Assembly: GCF_002095315.1 (NCBI RefSeq)
Contig: NZ_MLFN01000009.1
Span: forward strand, 1 to 64,000
From: Pantoea conspicua
GTDB taxonomy: Bacteria > Pseudomonadota > Gammaproteobacteria > Enterobacterales > Enterobacteriaceae
DNA length: 64,000 bases
Direction: 5' to 3'
The notes under the pieces were generated by a model. The model had not been told where the DNA came from and did no database searches. It saw nothing but the letters and a program-made list of their open reading frames with translations. Shown piece by piece: positions 38,762-49,136 of this stretch. Positions within the stretch are counted from its first letter, which is position 1. Each line of letters opens with the position of its first letter. The translations under genes and the position numbers were made by a program.

Positions 38762-39284
38762 CCTTCTTGTGAATCATAGACTTAAAAAATTATGAAGCGA
38801 TATTAAGCTTTATGAAGTCATCGGAGTGTGGGCGCTAGATGAACACCAGGGCGTCAGTTGCTTTCTGAAGGATTGAACAAGACTCCGCAGATGCGGGTTT
38901 TTTATCTTTTTTTAAGTTTTTTGGTTTTGATAATAATCATCACTCCGCAATAAACCTGTCATTTTGTTAGCGCTTACCCATTCTTTCTTGCCGAACATCA
39001 CCGTATTTGCGCTTTTAAGCGTGGCATCTGTGTTTAAGCAGAACGGTAGGGTTAAGCGTGAAGACAGATTATTTAACTGATTGAAAAATAGCTATATACC
39101 GCCTGGAGACGCCAGATTCATTCCGTTTTTCAACGGCCTGCATTCCCCGCGTTGCGCTTGCTGGCTCAGGTCCAGCGACTACACTTAATCCTGTCACTGC
39201 AGGGAAATGAAGTGTCTTCGCGAAGTATCAGGGAGCAACAACCACATTATGTCGTCCTGAATGAATCAATTAACGGAGTAAGTT
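38762..39284. other. Gene-free spacer with an orphan terminator and TTAAGC repeats
   Basis: About 520 bases without a credible gene. CCGCA/TGCGG (38885-38896) followed by GTTTTTTATCTTTTTTT looks like a rho-independent terminator with no gene in front of it, so a small RNA between about 38790 and 38910 is possible. TTAAGC occurs three times at 39015, 39034 and 39052. A GCTATATACC sequence near 39091 may be a sigma-S-like -10 for the KGG gene, with a long leader. Confidence 0.45.
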
Positions 39285-39440
39285 ATGGCAGAGCATCGTG
39301 GTGGTTCAGGTAATTTCGCAGAAAATCCGCAAAAAGCATCTGAAGCCGGTAAAAAAGGCGGTCAGAACAGTGGCGGCGGAAATTTCAAAAACGATCGTGA
39401 AAAAGCATCAGAAGCAGGGAAAAAAGGCGGCAAAAAATAA
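39285..39440 (+). CDS. KGG-repeat stress protein (YciG-like)
   Basis: 51 residues, MAEHRGGSGNFAENPQKASE. Two copies of the con-10/KGG motif are plain: a GGSGNFAENPQKASEAGKKGG unit and a GGGNFKNDREKASEAGKKGG unit. The protein is very hydrophilic and probably disordered. Relatives (YciG, YmdF) are general-stress, often RpoS-linked, proteins. An AACGGAG site precedes the ATG, and a terminator follows the gene. Confidence 0.85.
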   Translation: MAEHRGGSGNFAENPQKASEAGKKGGQNSGGGNFKNDREKASEAGKKGGKK

Positions 39441-39507
39441 TTGCTGTTCTACCCTTTGACGCGGCTGGCAAATGAAATACTGCTGGCCCTGGTGTGTTAA
39501 GCACTTT

Positions 39508-39541
39508 GCCCCGTCCTCCTGCTGTGGCCGGGGCTTGTTTT
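39508..39541 (+). terminator. Terminator after the KGG gene
   Basis: GCCCCG (39508-39513) pairs with CGGGGC (39529-39534), followed by TTGTTTTT. Confidence 0.6.
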
Positions 39542-39677
39542 TATCATCGCGTTTCCTTCCCCAACCAATACTCTCCCCATTGATCACAATTAAGCGGTCT
39601 TCTGAAGGCGGTGTTAAACTTTAGCCACTCTTTCATTTGGGTGCGCATCACTATTGATGCTGCATACGGAACCTGGC

Positions 39678-40580
39678 ATGCAACCCTCTTATGGCCGACT
39701 GGTAAAGCGTGCTGCTCTGGCTGCGACGATTCTTGCCTCGGTACTGCTAATCGTGAAAATTTTCGCCTGGTGGTACACCGGTTCAGTGAGTTTGCTGGCA
39801 GCGCTGGTCGATTCACTGGTCGATATCGCTGCCTCGCTGACCAACCTGCTGGTGGTGCGATATGCGCTGCAGCCAGCAGACGAAAACCACACGTTCGGAC
39901 ACGGCAAAGCGGAGTCGCTGGCGGCGCTGGCGCAAAGCATGTTTATCTCGGGCTCCGCGCTATTTCTGTTTCTGACCGGTCTGCAACATCTCGCTTCACC
40001 AAACGTACTCCGTGCGCCTGGCGTCGGTATCGTGGTGACCGTGTTGGCACTGACTTCGACTCTGATTCTGGTGGCATTTCAGCGCTGGGTGGTACGCAAA
40101 ACCCGCAGTCAGGCGATTCGGGCAGATATGCTGCACTATCAATCAGATGTAATTATGAATGGTGCCATACTGATCGCGCTGGTGCTGAGCGGCTACGGCT
40201 TCGTCCGGGCTGATGCGCTGTTTGCGCTGGGCATCGGTGTCTTCATTCTCTACAGCGCGCTGCGTATGGGGTATGAGGCAGTACAGTCGCTGCTGGATCG
40301 CGCGCTACCGGAAGAAGAACGGCAACAGATTCTGACCCTGGCGACGCATTGGCCGCAGGTGCAGGGCGTACATGATTTGCGCACCCGCCAGTCCGGACCG
40401 ACCAAATTTATCCAGCTGCACCTGGAGCTGGAGGATCAGCTGCCGCTGGTGCAGGCGCATCGCATCGCCGACCAGGTTGAAAAAGCGCTACGCAAACAAT
40501 TTCCCGGTTCGGACGTAATTATCCATCAGGATCCCTGTTCTGTGGTACCGTTTGAGAGAGAAGATTCTTTAGGTTTTTAA
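39678..40580 (+). CDS. fieF: Ferrous-iron/zinc efflux pump FieF (CDF family)
   Basis: 300 residues, the E. coli length, starting [16 protein letters not shown]. Six membrane helices are visible. Site-A Asp/His residues are in [12 protein letters not shown] and [13 protein letters not shown], and [12 protein letters not shown] is the conserved loop. The cytoplasmic C-terminal domain ends [13 protein letters not shown]. It exports Fe2+/Zn2+ against protons. Between cpxP and pfkA as in E. coli. Confidence 0.96.
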   Translation: MQPSYGRLVKRAALAATILASVLLIVKIFAWWYTGSVSLLAALVDSLVDIAASLTNLLVVRYALQPADENHTFGHGKAESLAALAQSMFISGSALFLFLTGLQHLASPNVLRAPGVGIVVTVLALTSTLILVAFQRWVVRKTRSQAIRADMLHYQSDVIMNGAILIALVLSGYGFVRADALFALGIGVFILYSALRMGYEAVQSLLDRALPEEERQQILTLATHWPQVQGVHDLRTRQSGPTKFIQLHLELEDQLPLVQAHRIADQVEKALRKQFPGSDVIIHQDPCSVVPFEREDSLGF

Positions 40581-40663
40581 CTTAAATGAATCAGACTGAT
40601 ACGAAAGGCCTGACGTAACGCTAATATTGCTGCAAAAAATAGTGAAAAGTTGTCTGACCTGAA

Positions 40664-40692
40664 TCAATTCAGCAGCAAGCCTTTGATATACT
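40664..40692 (+). promoter_or_regulatory. Possible pfkA promoter
   Basis: A good -10 TATACT at 40687-40692 lies about 100 bases before pfkA. The -35 (TCAATT at 40664) is weak. Confidence 0.4.
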
Positions 40693-40788
40693 ATCTGCCA
40701 TCACGTGTCGCGCTAATCGCAGGAATGATGTTCAGCAGCGATCGACAGGCAGGATTAACCCTTAGTTTTGAACAATCCAGAGGTTGTC

Positions 40789-41751
40789 ATGATCAAAAAA
40801 ATTGGTGTATTGACCAGCGGCGGTGACGCCCCAGGCATGAACGCAGCTATTCGTGGAGTGGTACGTTCCGCGCTGAGTGAAGGACTGGAAGTTTTTGGGA
40901 TCTATGACGGTTACCTGGGTTTGTATGAAGATCGCATGATCAACCTCGATCGCTATAGCGTCTCCGACATGATCAATCGCGGCGGCACTTTCCTGGGTTC
41001 TGCACGTTTCCCTGAATTCCGTAATGAAGATGTCCGACAGGTTGCGATTGAAAACATGAAAAAGCGCGGCATCGATGCGCTGGTGGTCATTGGTGGGGAT
41101 GGTTCTTACATGGGCGCCAAACGCCTGACCGAGATGGGCTTCCCGTGCATTGGTCTGCCTGGCACCATTGATAACGACGTCGCCGGTACTGATTACACCA
41201 TCGGCTATTTCACCGCGCTGGAAACGGTGGTTGAGGCGATTGACCGTCTGCGTGATACCTCTTCATCACATCAGCGTATTTCGATTGTTGAAGTGATGGG
41301 CCGCTATTGCGGTGACCTGACGCTGGCGGCAGCGATTGCGGGCGGTTGCGAATTTATCGTGCTGCCGGAAATTCCTTACACCCGTGAAGAGCTGGTGGCG
41401 GAAATTAAAGCTGGCATCGCCAAAGGTAAAAAGCACGCTATCGTCGCGATCACCGAACATATCTGTGATATCGACGATTTGGCGCGCTTCATCGAAACCG
41501 AAACTAAACGCGAAACCCGTTCAACCGTGCTGGGCCACATTCAGCGTGGCGGCGCGCCTTGTGCTTATGACCGTATTCTGGCATCACGCATGGGTGCCTA
41601 CTCAATTGAACTGCTGATGCAGGGTTACGGCGGACGTTGCGTTGGCATCCAGAATGAGAAGATGGTGCATCACGACATCATCGACGCGATTGAGAATATG
41701 AAGCGTCCATTCAAGCGCGACTGGCTGGATACCGCTAAACAGCTCTACTGA
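40789..41751 (+). CDS. pfkA: 6-phosphofructokinase isozyme I
   Basis: 320 residues, as E. coli Pfk[22 protein letters not shown], the ATP site GGDGSYMGA, the catalytic [15 protein letters not shown] and MGRYCGDL are intact. It phosphorylates fructose 6-phosphate, the committed glycolytic step. AGAGGT precedes the start. It is followed by a hairpin. Confidence 0.98.
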   Translation: MIKKIGVLTSGGDAPGMNAAIRGVVRSALSEGLEVFGIYDGYLGLYEDRMINLDRYSVSDMINRGGTFLGSARFPEFRNEDVRQVAIENMKKRGIDALVVIGGDGSYMGAKRLTEMGFPCIGLPGTIDNDVAGTDYTIGYFTALETVVEAIDRLRDTSSSHQRISIVEVMGRYCGDLTLAAAIAGGCEFIVLPEIPYTREELVAEIKAGIAKGKKHAIVAITEHICDIDDLARFIETETKRETRSTVLGHIQRGGAPCAYDRILASRMGAYSIELLMQGYGGRCVGIQNEKMVHHDIIDAIENMKRPFKRDWLDTAKQLY

Positions 41752-41760
41752 TCCCCTCTC

Positions 41761-41784
41761 CGGGCGTGCAGCACAGCACGCCCG
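41761..41784 (+). terminator. Hairpin after pfkA
   Basis: CGGGCGTGC and GCACGCCCG pair perfectly around AGCACA. No T-run follows, so termination efficiency is uncertain. Confidence 0.55.
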
Positions 41785-41894
41785 ATCTGCCCGCTAGTAT
41801 ATTCCTCACGGTTATAACAGTTTATTTTTAATTCTTTTAGCTCTGTAATGGTTTATGTCACGCTTAGCCCATAACGACATTGGGAGAGTGCGTA

Positions 41895-42884
41895 ATGAAC
41901 AAGTGGAGTATCGGAATCACCCTGTTGCTGGCCTCTACCAGCGTACTGGCGAAAGACATTCAGTTATTAAACGTTTCCTACGATCCGACACGTGAGTTGT
42001 ATGAGCAATACAACAAAGCATTCAGTGCGCACTATAAGCAGGAAACCGGCGATAACGTCGTGGTCCGTCAGTCTCATGGCGGTTCCGGTAAGCAGGCAAC
42101 GTCCGTTATCAACGGCATTCGTGCCGATGTGGTGACACTGGCGTTGCAGTCCGATGTGGATGCAATTGCCGAGCGCGGCCGTATCGACAAAAACTGGCTT
42201 CAGCGGCTGCCCGACAACTCCGCACCTTATACCTCGACCATCGTCTTCCTGGTACGTAAAGACAATCCCAAAGGGATTCATGACTGGAGCGATCTGATCA
42301 AGCCGGGCGTATCGGTGATTACGCCGAACCCGAAAACCTCGGGTGGCGCGCGCTGGAACTATCTGGCCGCCTGGGGCTGGGCCCTGGATCACAATAACGG
42401 CGATCAGGCTAAAGCGCTGGCCTACGTTCGGGCGCTGTTCAAAAACGTTGAAGTACAGGATTCCGGCGCACGCGGCGCAACCAATACCTTTGTTGAGCGC
42501 GGTATCGGTGATGTACTGATCGCCTGGGAAAACGAAGCCTATCTGGCGGTCAATAAGCTGGGTAAGGACAAGTTCGAGATTGTTACTCCGAGCGAATCTA
42601 TTCTGGCTGAGCCAACCGTGTCAGTGGTCGACAAAGTGGTAGATGAGAAGGGTACACGTAAGGTGGCGGATGCCTACCTGAAATATCTCTACTCGCCAGA
42701 AGGCCAGACTATCGCCGCGCAGAACTACTATCGTCCTCGTGACGCTGAAGTGGCGAAAAAATTTGCCAGCACCTTTGCGCCCGTGAAACTGTTTACCATT
42801 CAGGATAAATTCGGTGGCTGGGCGCAGGCACAAAAAGCGCACTTTGCCGACGGTGGCAGCTACGACCAGGTAATGAAACCCTGA
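41895..42884 (+). CDS. sbp: Periplasmic sulfate-binding protein
   Basis: 329 residues, same as E. coli Sbp. A signal peptide ends [58 protein letters not shown] and [12 protein letters not shown] form the sulfate-binding cleft. It feeds the CysTWA transporter and is usually CysB-controlled. Between pfkA and cdh, the E. coli arrangement. Confidence 0.96.
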   Translation: MNKWSIGITLLLASTSVLAKDIQLLNVSYDPTRELYEQYNKAFSAHYKQETGDNVVVRQSHGGSGKQATSVINGIRADVVTLALQSDVDAIAERGRIDKNWLQRLPDNSAPYTSTIVFLVRKDNPKGIHDWSDLIKPGVSVITPNPKTSGGARWNYLAAWGWALDHNNGDQAKALAYVRALFKNVEVQDSGARGATNTFVERGIGDVLIAWENEAYLAVNKLGKDKFEIVTPSESILAEPTVSVVDKVVDEKGTRKVADAYLKYLYSPEGQTIAAQNYYRPRDAEVAKKFASTFAPVKLFTIQDKFGGWAQAQKAHFADGGSYDQVMKP

Positions 42885-43018
42885 CCTCTGCGGCCGGTGC
42901 ATCCAGCGCTGGCCGCCTCTCTCACCTCCATGCTTTAGCTCACTCCGACAATTCTCCGTGACATTCGCTTATCGCCAGGCGAGGATGCAGGCTGCTGAAC
43001 CACACAGAGATCGTTGTT

Positions 43019-43792
43019 ATGCAGTCAGGACATCGTGCAGTCGGTCTGATTACATTTCTGCTGGTAGTGGTGATTGGAAGTATGCTGATTGCCGCTCTTC
43101 ATTTCAAAAAGAACGCTGATGCGCTGTGGCACATTGTCAGCGAGCAATGTCTTCCCAATCAGCAGAGTCGTGGTGAACCGGCACCCTGCCAGCGGGTCGA
43201 TCTGCAACATCGCTACGCCACGCTGAAAGATATTCACGGTCCGCTGCAATATCTGCTGATCCCGCTCGATAAAATCAGCGGCATGGAAAGCCCGCAGTTA
43301 ATCAATGCCGCCACGCCCAACTATTTTGCCTTCGGCTGGCGTGAGCGCCAGCTACTGGCGCAACGACACGGCTCGCCGATTAACGACCGGGTGCTGTCAC
43401 TGGCGATCAATGCGCAGTATGGGCGAACTCAGAACCAGCTCCATATTCACCTCTCCTGTTTACGGCCGGATATCCGCCAGCAGCTTGATCAGCTGACACC
43501 GCAACTTAATGCACAGTGGCAGACGGCCATGCTGCGAAATCATCGCTACGGGTTGCGTGCGCTGACGCCAGCAGAACTGGCACAGCAAAGTGTTTTTATC
43601 CGCCTGGCGGATGAGGTGCCACAGGCGCGAACGGCGATGGGGAAATATGGTCTGGCGCTGGCGAGTTTGCCCGATGGGCGGCTGGTGCTGATGGCGATTG
43701 AGCGTAACTGGCTATTGCTGAACCGCGGTTCGGCGGAAGAGGTACAGGATCATGACTGCCAGTTAATCCCGCCAATAAAAAAGGCGGCTTAA
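43019..43792 (+). CDS. cdh: CDP-diacylglycerol pyrophosphatase
   Basis: 257 residues. An N-terminal membrane anchor (LITFLLVVVIGSMLIAAL) is followed by LWHIVSEQCLPNQQ, GPLQYLLIPLDKISGMESP and the HIT-like QLHIHLSCLRPDIRQQL. It cleaves CDP-diacylglycerol to phosphatidate and CMP. The end of the gene overlaps the tpiA terminator. Confidence 0.93.
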   Translation: MQSGHRAVGLITFLLVVVIGSMLIAALHFKKNADALWHIVSEQCLPNQQSRGEPAPCQRVDLQHRYATLKDIHGPLQYLLIPLDKISGMESPQLINAATPNYFAFGWRERQLLAQRHGSPINDRVLSLAINAQYGRTQNQLHIHLSCLRPDIRQQLDQLTPQLNAQWQTAMLRNHRYGLRALTPAELAQQSVFIRLADEVPQARTAMGKYGLALASLPDGRLVLMAIERNWLLLNRGSAEEVQDHDCQLIPPIKKAA

Positions 43793-43801
43793 TCAGCCGC
43801 C
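43774..43801 (-). terminator. tpiA terminator
   Basis: On the minus strand, GGCGGCT/AGCCGCC with a 5-base loop is followed by TTTTTTATT. It lies inside the last codons of the convergent cdh. Confidence 0.8.
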
Positions 43802-43823
43802 CTCAGGATGGATACGTTAACGC

Positions 43824-44591
43824 TTAGGCATTTTTTGCCGCAGCGGCTGCTTTAACAATCACGGCAAACGCATCGGCTTTCAGTGACGCACCGCCAACCA
43901 GCGCGCCATCAATGTCGGGCTGGGTGAACAGCTCAGCGGCATTTTTGTCGTTAACCGAACCGCCATACTGAATGATGACCTGTTCAGCGATCGCTGCATC
44001 TTTCTTCGCGATGTGATCACGAATAAATTTGTGCACCGCTTGCGCCTGCGCAGGGGTCGCGGATTTGCCGGTACCGATAGCCCAGACGGGCTCATAAGCG
44101 ATAACCGCGTCTTTAAACGCTTCGGCGCCCTGCGTTTCCAGCACGGCATCCAGCTGACGCGCGCAAACTTCTTCGGTTTGACCCGCTTCGTTTTCCGCTT
44201 CGGTTTCGCCAATGCACAGCACCGGTACCAGACCCACAGACTTCAGCACTGCATATTTCTTCGCAATGAATTCGTCGCTTTCTTTATGGTAGGTGCGGCG
44301 TTCGGAGTGACCGATGATGATGTATTTCGCACCGATATCTTTCAGCATCTCGGCAGAAACTTCACCGGTGAAGGCGCCAGACAGGTTAACGTCTACGTTC
44401 TGCGCACCCAGTGCGATGTGGCTACCAGAGATGGCATGTTTCGCCTGCTCGAGATAGAGGGCTGGCGGTGCAATGGCAACGCCACACCCATCAACGCCGG
44501 ACAGTTCCCTGCGCAGACCGTCGATCAGTTCGGCTGTCATCTGCTTGCTGCCATTCAACTTCCAGTTACCCATAACCAGTGGATGTCGCAT
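43824..44591 (-). CDS. tpiA: Triosephosphate isomerase
   Basis: 255 residues from the ATG at 44591 ([14 protein letters not shown]). Catalytic Lys in NWKLNG, His in IIGHSERR and Glu in [13 protein letters not shown]. Phosphate loop YGGSVN. It interconverts glyceraldehyde 3-phosphate and dihydroxyacetone phosphate, which also links it to glycerol use (glpFK nearby). Confidence 0.98.
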   Translation of the reverse strand: MRHPLVMGNWKLNGSKQMTAELIDGLRRELSGVDGCGVAIAPPALYLEQAKHAISGSHIALGAQNVDVNLSGAFTGEVSAEMLKDIGAKYIIIGHSERRTYHKESDEFIAKKYAVLKSVGLVPVLCIGETEAENEAGQTEEVCARQLDAVLETQGAEAFKDAVIAYEPVWAIGTGKSATPAQAQAVHKFIRDHIAKKDAAIAEQVIIQYGGSVNDKNAAELFTQPDIDGALVGGASLKADAFAVIVKAAAAAKNA

Positions 44592-44711
44592 TCTATCCTC
44601 CGCATAACGCGATACATGAAAAATCGCTGCCAGCTGGCAGCGTTGTCTGCCAGACAGTATAGAGATCAAATGTGGCGATGGCTTTGCTTTTCGTCATTTT
44701 TGCCCACATCA

Positions 44712-45302
44712 TCAGGGGGTCGCGAGTGCCAGTTTGACCGGTTCAATGGCAAAGGTTAAGCCCTTATCGCCGTTGTCAGCCACCACAAAACGCAACGCGC
44801 CTTCGACGTGAGCATAGTAGGGCGATTCCTTACCTTCTTTCAGCAATCCATCCAGCTTTTTACGCCCCTCTTCCGCGCTTAATCCCGGCACAAAGAAACG
44901 CAGCGAGGCGGTCATATAAGCCAGTGCTTTCTCCTGTGATGCGCTCTGATCCGGACCTGGCAACGGCAGCCAGGTAATCTGCAACGTTTTGATTTTGCCG
45001 GTACCCGGCTCCAGCGCCGTGGAGGCATACAGGGTTTCATTAATTTTGCTGGCGGCGCGCGTCAGATTGCTTTTATCACCCCGATTATCGATGGCGCGAT
45101 ATTCCTGCAGCGGCAGCGCCGGGTTTGCCAGATTATACTTTTCACGAAACTGGCCGATAGTCATATCAAAGGTAGGCGCGCCCGCCAGCAGATAGGGCGC
45201 CGCGGGCAGTGCATCGGCACGATCCTGCGGTTGCGGATCGGCGGCAAATGCCGGAACCGTCAGCGCAAGCGATAACAGCAATGCGCCAGGCAAATTCTTC
45301 AT
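44712..45302 (-). CDS. yiiQ: DUF1454 family periplasmic protein YiiQ
   Basis: 196 residues from the ATG at 45302. Signal peptide (LPGALLLSLALTVPAFA). The body (TFDMTIGQFREKYNLANP, SKINETLYASTALEPGTGKI, LTFAIEPVKLALATP) fits the YiiQ/DUF1454 family located next to tpiA in enterobacteria. The function is unknown. Confidence 0.87.
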   Translation of the reverse strand: MKNLPGALLLSLALTVPAFAADPQPQDRADALPAAPYLLAGAPTFDMTIGQFREKYNLANPALPLQEYRAIDNRGDKSNLTRAASKINETLYASTALEPGTGKIKTLQITWLPLPGPDQSASQEKALAYMTASLRFFVPGLSAEEGRKKLDGLLKEGKESPYYAHVEGALRFVVADNGDKGLTFAIEPVKLALATP

Positions 45303-45401
45303 TTTGTCGACCCTAACCAGTAAACTCAGGCCCAAATTAGAACGGTTTTTATCCGCGAGGTCAAAAGCGCGGCGGCTTTAATTTCTCCGGGGTGATAATG
45401 C

Positions 45402-45836
45402 ATGACGTTACAACAATGGTGTTTTTCTTATCGGGGCCGGCTGGGGCGACGTGATTTCTGGATCTGGCAGGCCGTGTGGCTGCTGACCACTACCTTATTA
45501 TTCGTTCTGGCAGGTAACGACTGGCTCGATACGCAGATGGCTGCGTTTGGCGTGGTTTGCCTGCTGTGGCCCGCCAGCGCGGTGCTGGTGAAGCGCCTGC
45601 ACGATCGTAACCGTCGCGGCTACTGGGGATTTTTACTGATCGTCGCCTGGCTGCTGGTGGCGGGGAACTGGAGCATGTTAGAGGGCATCCTGCCGTGGCT
45701 GGTGGGACGCGCCATTCCGTTTGTGATACTGGCGGGATTACTGCTCGATCTCGGCGTGTTTCGCGGCACCCCCGGCGATAACCGGTTTGGTGCCGCGGCG
45801 CTGCCCGTGCGTTACTGGCAGGCGGCTCACCAGTAA
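45402..45836 (+). CDS. yiiR: DUF805 membrane protein YiiR
   Basis: 144 residues with four hydrophobic segments. The DUF805 signatures are FSYRGRLGRRDFWIWQ and VKRLHDRNRRGYWGFL. An inner-membrane protein of unknown role. It overlaps the convergent fpr by 10 bases. Confidence 0.87.
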   Translation: MTLQQWCFSYRGRLGRRDFWIWQAVWLLTTTLLFVLAGNDWLDTQMAAFGVVCLLWPASAVLVKRLHDRNRRGYWGFLLIVAWLLVAGNWSMLEGILPWLVGRAIPFVILAGLLLDLGVFRGTPGDNRFGAAALPVRYWQAAHQ

Positions 45837-46573
45837 TGTTCGCTGGTGATATGACCCGGCTTACGCTTCAGGTGTTTACGCATCTCGCGCGTCTCCTTAA
45901 GCAATTGCTGGGTATCACGCACCATCTGCGGATTGCCGCACAGCATCACATGGCTGCTGTCAGCATCCAGCGATAATCCCACTGCGCGTTCCAGCTCGCC
46001 GTTTTCAATCAGCGCAGGCACGCGACCGGTGAGCGAACCGGCGATCTGTTCGCGACTGACCACCGTCTGAATATGCAGCTTGTCGTGATAAGTCTGTTGT
46101 AACTGCTGCATCAGCGGCAAAAAACTCAGGTCGGCCGCGTAACGTGCCGCATGAACCAGCACGATATTTTCAAACCGATCCAGCCCTTCGCCTTGCTGAA
46201 GCATTGACAGATAGGGACCGATGGCGGTGCCGGTCGCCAGCATCCACAAGGTCTGGCAGTCGGGCACTTCATCCAGCACAAAGAACCCCGCCGCCTCTTT
46301 GGTGACCATCACCTGATCGCCCGGCCGCAGCGCGTGCAGATGGGGGCTGAGTTTGCCTTCCGGTACCGTGACCAGATAGAACTCCAGCAGGTCATCTTTT
46401 GGCGCATTAACATAGGAGTAAGCGCGCTGCACACGTTCGCCGTCGATTTCTAACGCCAGCTTGGCAAATTGCCCGGCGATAAAGGGATCAACGGGCGCCT
46501 GAACCCGAAGGCTGAACAGCGCATCCGTCCAGTTTTTCACTTCCTTCACTTCAGCATTGACCCACTCGGCCAT
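45827..46573 (-). CDS. fpr: Flavodoxin/ferredoxin-NADP+ reductase
   Basis: 248 residues, E. coli length. The FAD site RAYSYVNAP, the LATGTAIGPYLSML NADP segment and the C-terminal HITSEHYW are typical. It reduces flavodoxin and ferredoxin with NADPH; in E. coli it is induced by SoxS. No obvious soxbox was identified in the 273-base gap to emrD. Confidence 0.96.
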   Translation of the reverse strand: MAEWVNAEVKEVKNWTDALFSLRVQAPVDPFIAGQFAKLALEIDGERVQRAYSYVNAPKDDLLEFYLVTVPEGKLSPHLHALRPGDQVMVTKEAAGFFVLDEVPDCQTLWMLATGTAIGPYLSMLQQGEGLDRFENIVLVHAARYAADLSFLPLMQQLQQTYHDKLHIQTVVSREQIAGSLTGRVPALIENGELERAVGLSLDADSSHVMLCGNPQMVRDTQQLLKETREMRKHLKRKPGHITSEHYW

Positions 46574-46846
46574 AATCACTCCCTGGTTGTTGATTATTCA
46601 GGCAGATGGCTATTTTCGCGACTGCGCCGCGAGATTGCTACCCTGCCTCCGGACAAAGGCTCTAATCGACAAACTGTTGCGTTACCTTTACAAGCTGGCG
46701 CATAAACTTGACGGGCGCAAGTCCGGTCCTTTTTGGCATCCTCTCGCTTTGTCATTTAATCCTGATATTTTTCCCGCCATAACGAAGCATTCAGCCGGTT
46801 AACAGCTGTTTTAACCCCTTTTCTCAGACCGATATGTTACTCAATC

Positions 46847-48040
46847 ATGAAGAATAAACTGGAAAACCGCCCTTTGCTGGTGATGCTGATTGTGCTGGTG
46901 GCGGTCGGACAGATGGCGCAGACCATCTATGTCCCGGCAATGGCCGCGATGGCTGACGCACTGCACGTACGCGATGGTGCGCTGCAGCGAGTGATGGCGG
47001 CCTATTTAATGACCTATGGCGGATCGCAGCTGATCTATGGTCCGTTGTCAGACAGCGTTGGACGCCGGCCGGTGATCCTGGCGGGCATGATGATCTTTAT
47101 GATCGGCGCGATCACCGCGTTGATGGCCACGTCGCTTGATATGCTGGTGCTTGGCAGCGCGGTGCAGGGACTGGGAACCGGCGTTGCGGGCGTGATGGCC
47201 CGTACCATGCCGCGCGATCTCTACGAGGGACACGCGCTGCGCCGTGCCAACAGCCTGCTTAATATGGGGATTCTGGTCAGCCCGCTGCTGGCACCGGTGA
47301 TTGGCGCACTGCTGACTCAGCTGTTTGGCTGGCATGCCTGCTTCGCCTTCCTGTTGCTGCTCTGCCTGGCCGTGACCGGCTCGATGGCGCGCTGGCTGCC
47401 GGAAACCCGACCCTACAGTGCCGAAGTGACGCCGTTCTTTAAACGCTATGTCCGCTTGCTCAGCGACGTCAATTTTGTCCGCTACATTGTGTTGCTGATT
47501 GGCGCGCTGGCGGGCATTGCGGTGTTTGAATCGAGCTGTGGTGTGTTGCTGGGTGGCGTGCTCGGCCTGAACAGCCTGACCGTCAGTATTCTGTTTATCC
47601 TGCCGATTCCTGCCGCCTTTTTTGGTGCCTGGTTCGCTGGCCGCGAGCAGGGCTCCTGGCACAGCCTGATGTGGTGGGGCGTGAATAGCTGCCTGCTGGC
47701 GGGCGTGCTGATGTGGATCCCGGCCTGGTTCGGCGTAATGAATATCTGGACGCTACTGGTGCCGGCTGCGCTGTTCTTCTTTGGCGCAGGGATGCTGTTT
47801 CCACTGGCGACGTCGGGCGCAATGGAACCCTACGCCTGGCTGGCGGGCAGCGCGGGCGCGCTGATTGGCGGGATGCAGAATCTCGGCTCCGGGCTGGTAG
47901 CGTGGTTATCGGCGCTGATGCCGCAACGCGATCAGTTCAGCCTCGGTATGCTGATGTTCTTTACCGCGCTGGTGATGCTGCTGTGCTGGTTGCCGCTCTC
48001 ACGTCAGCCGGAGCGCGGCAACCAGCCGGTTACAGGATAA
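46847..48040 (+). CDS. emrD: Multidrug efflux MFS transporter EmrD
   Basis: 397 residues with 12 membrane helices. MFS loop motif YGPLSDSVGRRPVIL and the antiporter-type segment GLGTGVAGVMARTMPRDLYE. It shares SILFILPIPAAFFGAWFAG and the GMLFPLATSGAMEP stretch with E. coli EmrD. It exports amphipathic compounds and detergents. Its 3' end overlaps glpX by 11 bases. Confidence 0.93.
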   Translation: MKNKLENRPLLVMLIVLVAVGQMAQTIYVPAMAAMADALHVRDGALQRVMAAYLMTYGGSQLIYGPLSDSVGRRPVILAGMMIFMIGAITALMATSLDMLVLGSAVQGLGTGVAGVMARTMPRDLYEGHALRRANSLLNMGILVSPLLAPVIGALLTQLFGWHACFAFLLLLCLAVTGSMARWLPETRPYSAEVTPFFKRYVRLLSDVNFVRYIVLLIGALAGIAVFESSCGVLLGGVLGLNSLTVSILFILPIPAAFFGAWFAGREQGSWHSLMWWGVNSCLLAGVLMWIPAWFGVMNIWTLLVPAALFFFGAGMLFPLATSGAMEPYAWLAGSAGALIGGMQNLGSGLVAWLSALMPQRDQFSLGMLMFFTALVMLLCWLPLSRQPERGNQPVTG

Positions 48041-49039
48041 ACGGATGCAGCGCCGGATCTTTACGGTCGAGGTAGTGAATCGACTGGATGCGGCGAATGG
48101 TGCGCGACTTACCGCGAATCAGCAGGGTTTCACTGGTGGCGATATTGCCCTGACGCGTAATGCCCTTCAGCAGGTCGCCACTGGTAATGCCGGTGGCGGC
48201 AAACACCACATTGTCGTTGCGCGCCATCTCATCCAGCACCAGCACTTTACCCGCTTCAATGCCCATCTCCGCACAGCGCTGCAGCTCCTGCTCGCCGAGT
48301 AGACGGTTTTCAGCGCTGTCACCTTTCACGTGGTGACGCGCCAGCAACCGGCCCTGCATATCCCCATCCAGCGCGCGGATCACCGCCGCGGAGACTACGC
48401 CTTCCGGTGCGCCGCCGATGCCATACATCACATCCACTTCGCTGTCCGGCATGCAGGTCAGAATAGAGGCTGCCACGTCGCCATCGGGGAAGGTAAAGAC
48501 CCGCACGCCAGCTGTTGCAGCTGGGCGATCACAGCGTCATGACGCGGCTTCGCCAGAATCGACACGGTTAACTGCGCCAGCGGTTTATTCATCGCTATCG
48601 CGATATTGCGCAGGTTAGTTTCCAGCGGCAGGTCGAGGTTGATCTCTCCGCGCGCTGCCGGACCAACAATCAGCTTTTCCATGTACATGTCGGGCGCATG
48701 GAGAAAGCTGCCCTTGTCGCCGACCGCCATGACCGCCAGGGCGTTCGCCTGACCAAGGGCGGTCATTCGGGTACCCTCGATCGGATCGACCGCGATATCG
48801 ACAGCATCGCCGCGACCGGTGCCGACTTTCTCACCGATATAGAGCATCGGCGCTTCATCGATTTCGCCTTCACCGATCACAATCTGACCGTCAATTTCAA
48901 TCGAGTTGAGTACGTGGCGCATGGCATGGACAGCGGCACCGTCGGCCGCATTTTTGTCGCCTCGTCCTAACCAGTGATAGCCTGCCAGTGCGGCAGCTTC
49001 GGTTACGCGGGAAAATTCAATCGCAAGTTCTCGTTTCAT
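48030..49039 (-). pseudogene. glpX: Class II fructose-1,6-bisphosphatase GlpX with single-base frameshift
   Basis: The 5' part (MKRELAIEFSRVTEAAALAG ... DAVIAQLQQL) and the 3' part (VRVFTFPDGDVAASILTCM ... YLDRKDPALHPFIL) are both typical GlpX but lie in different frames. Adding one C to CC at 48508-48509 (plus strand) joins them as QQLGVRVF, giving 336 residues, exactly the E. coli length. All metal-binding residues (DPIEGT, GIGGAPEG) remain. It hydrolyses fructose 1,6-bisphosphate in gluconeogenesis and belongs to the glpFKX unit. Confidence 0.9.
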
Positions 49040-49104
49040 GGCATCTACCTGACAAAAAACAGGCAGGCAGTGTAACACAGCGGGGCAGCATGGCGGGGAA
49101 AAGG

Positions 49105-49129
49105 GCCCGCGACAGCAACGGTCGCGGGC
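49105..49129 (-). terminator. Terminator between glpK and glpX
   Basis: GCCCGCGAC / GTCGCGGGC with a 7-base loop, followed on the minus strand by CCTTTTCCC. It could separate glpFK from glpX. Confidence 0.65.
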
Positions 49130-49136
49130 TTTGATC

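Noticed and set aside
44013-44759. 248-codon frame opposite tpiA
   Set aside because: Antisense shadow of tpiA, crossing its promoter; composition is typical of noise.
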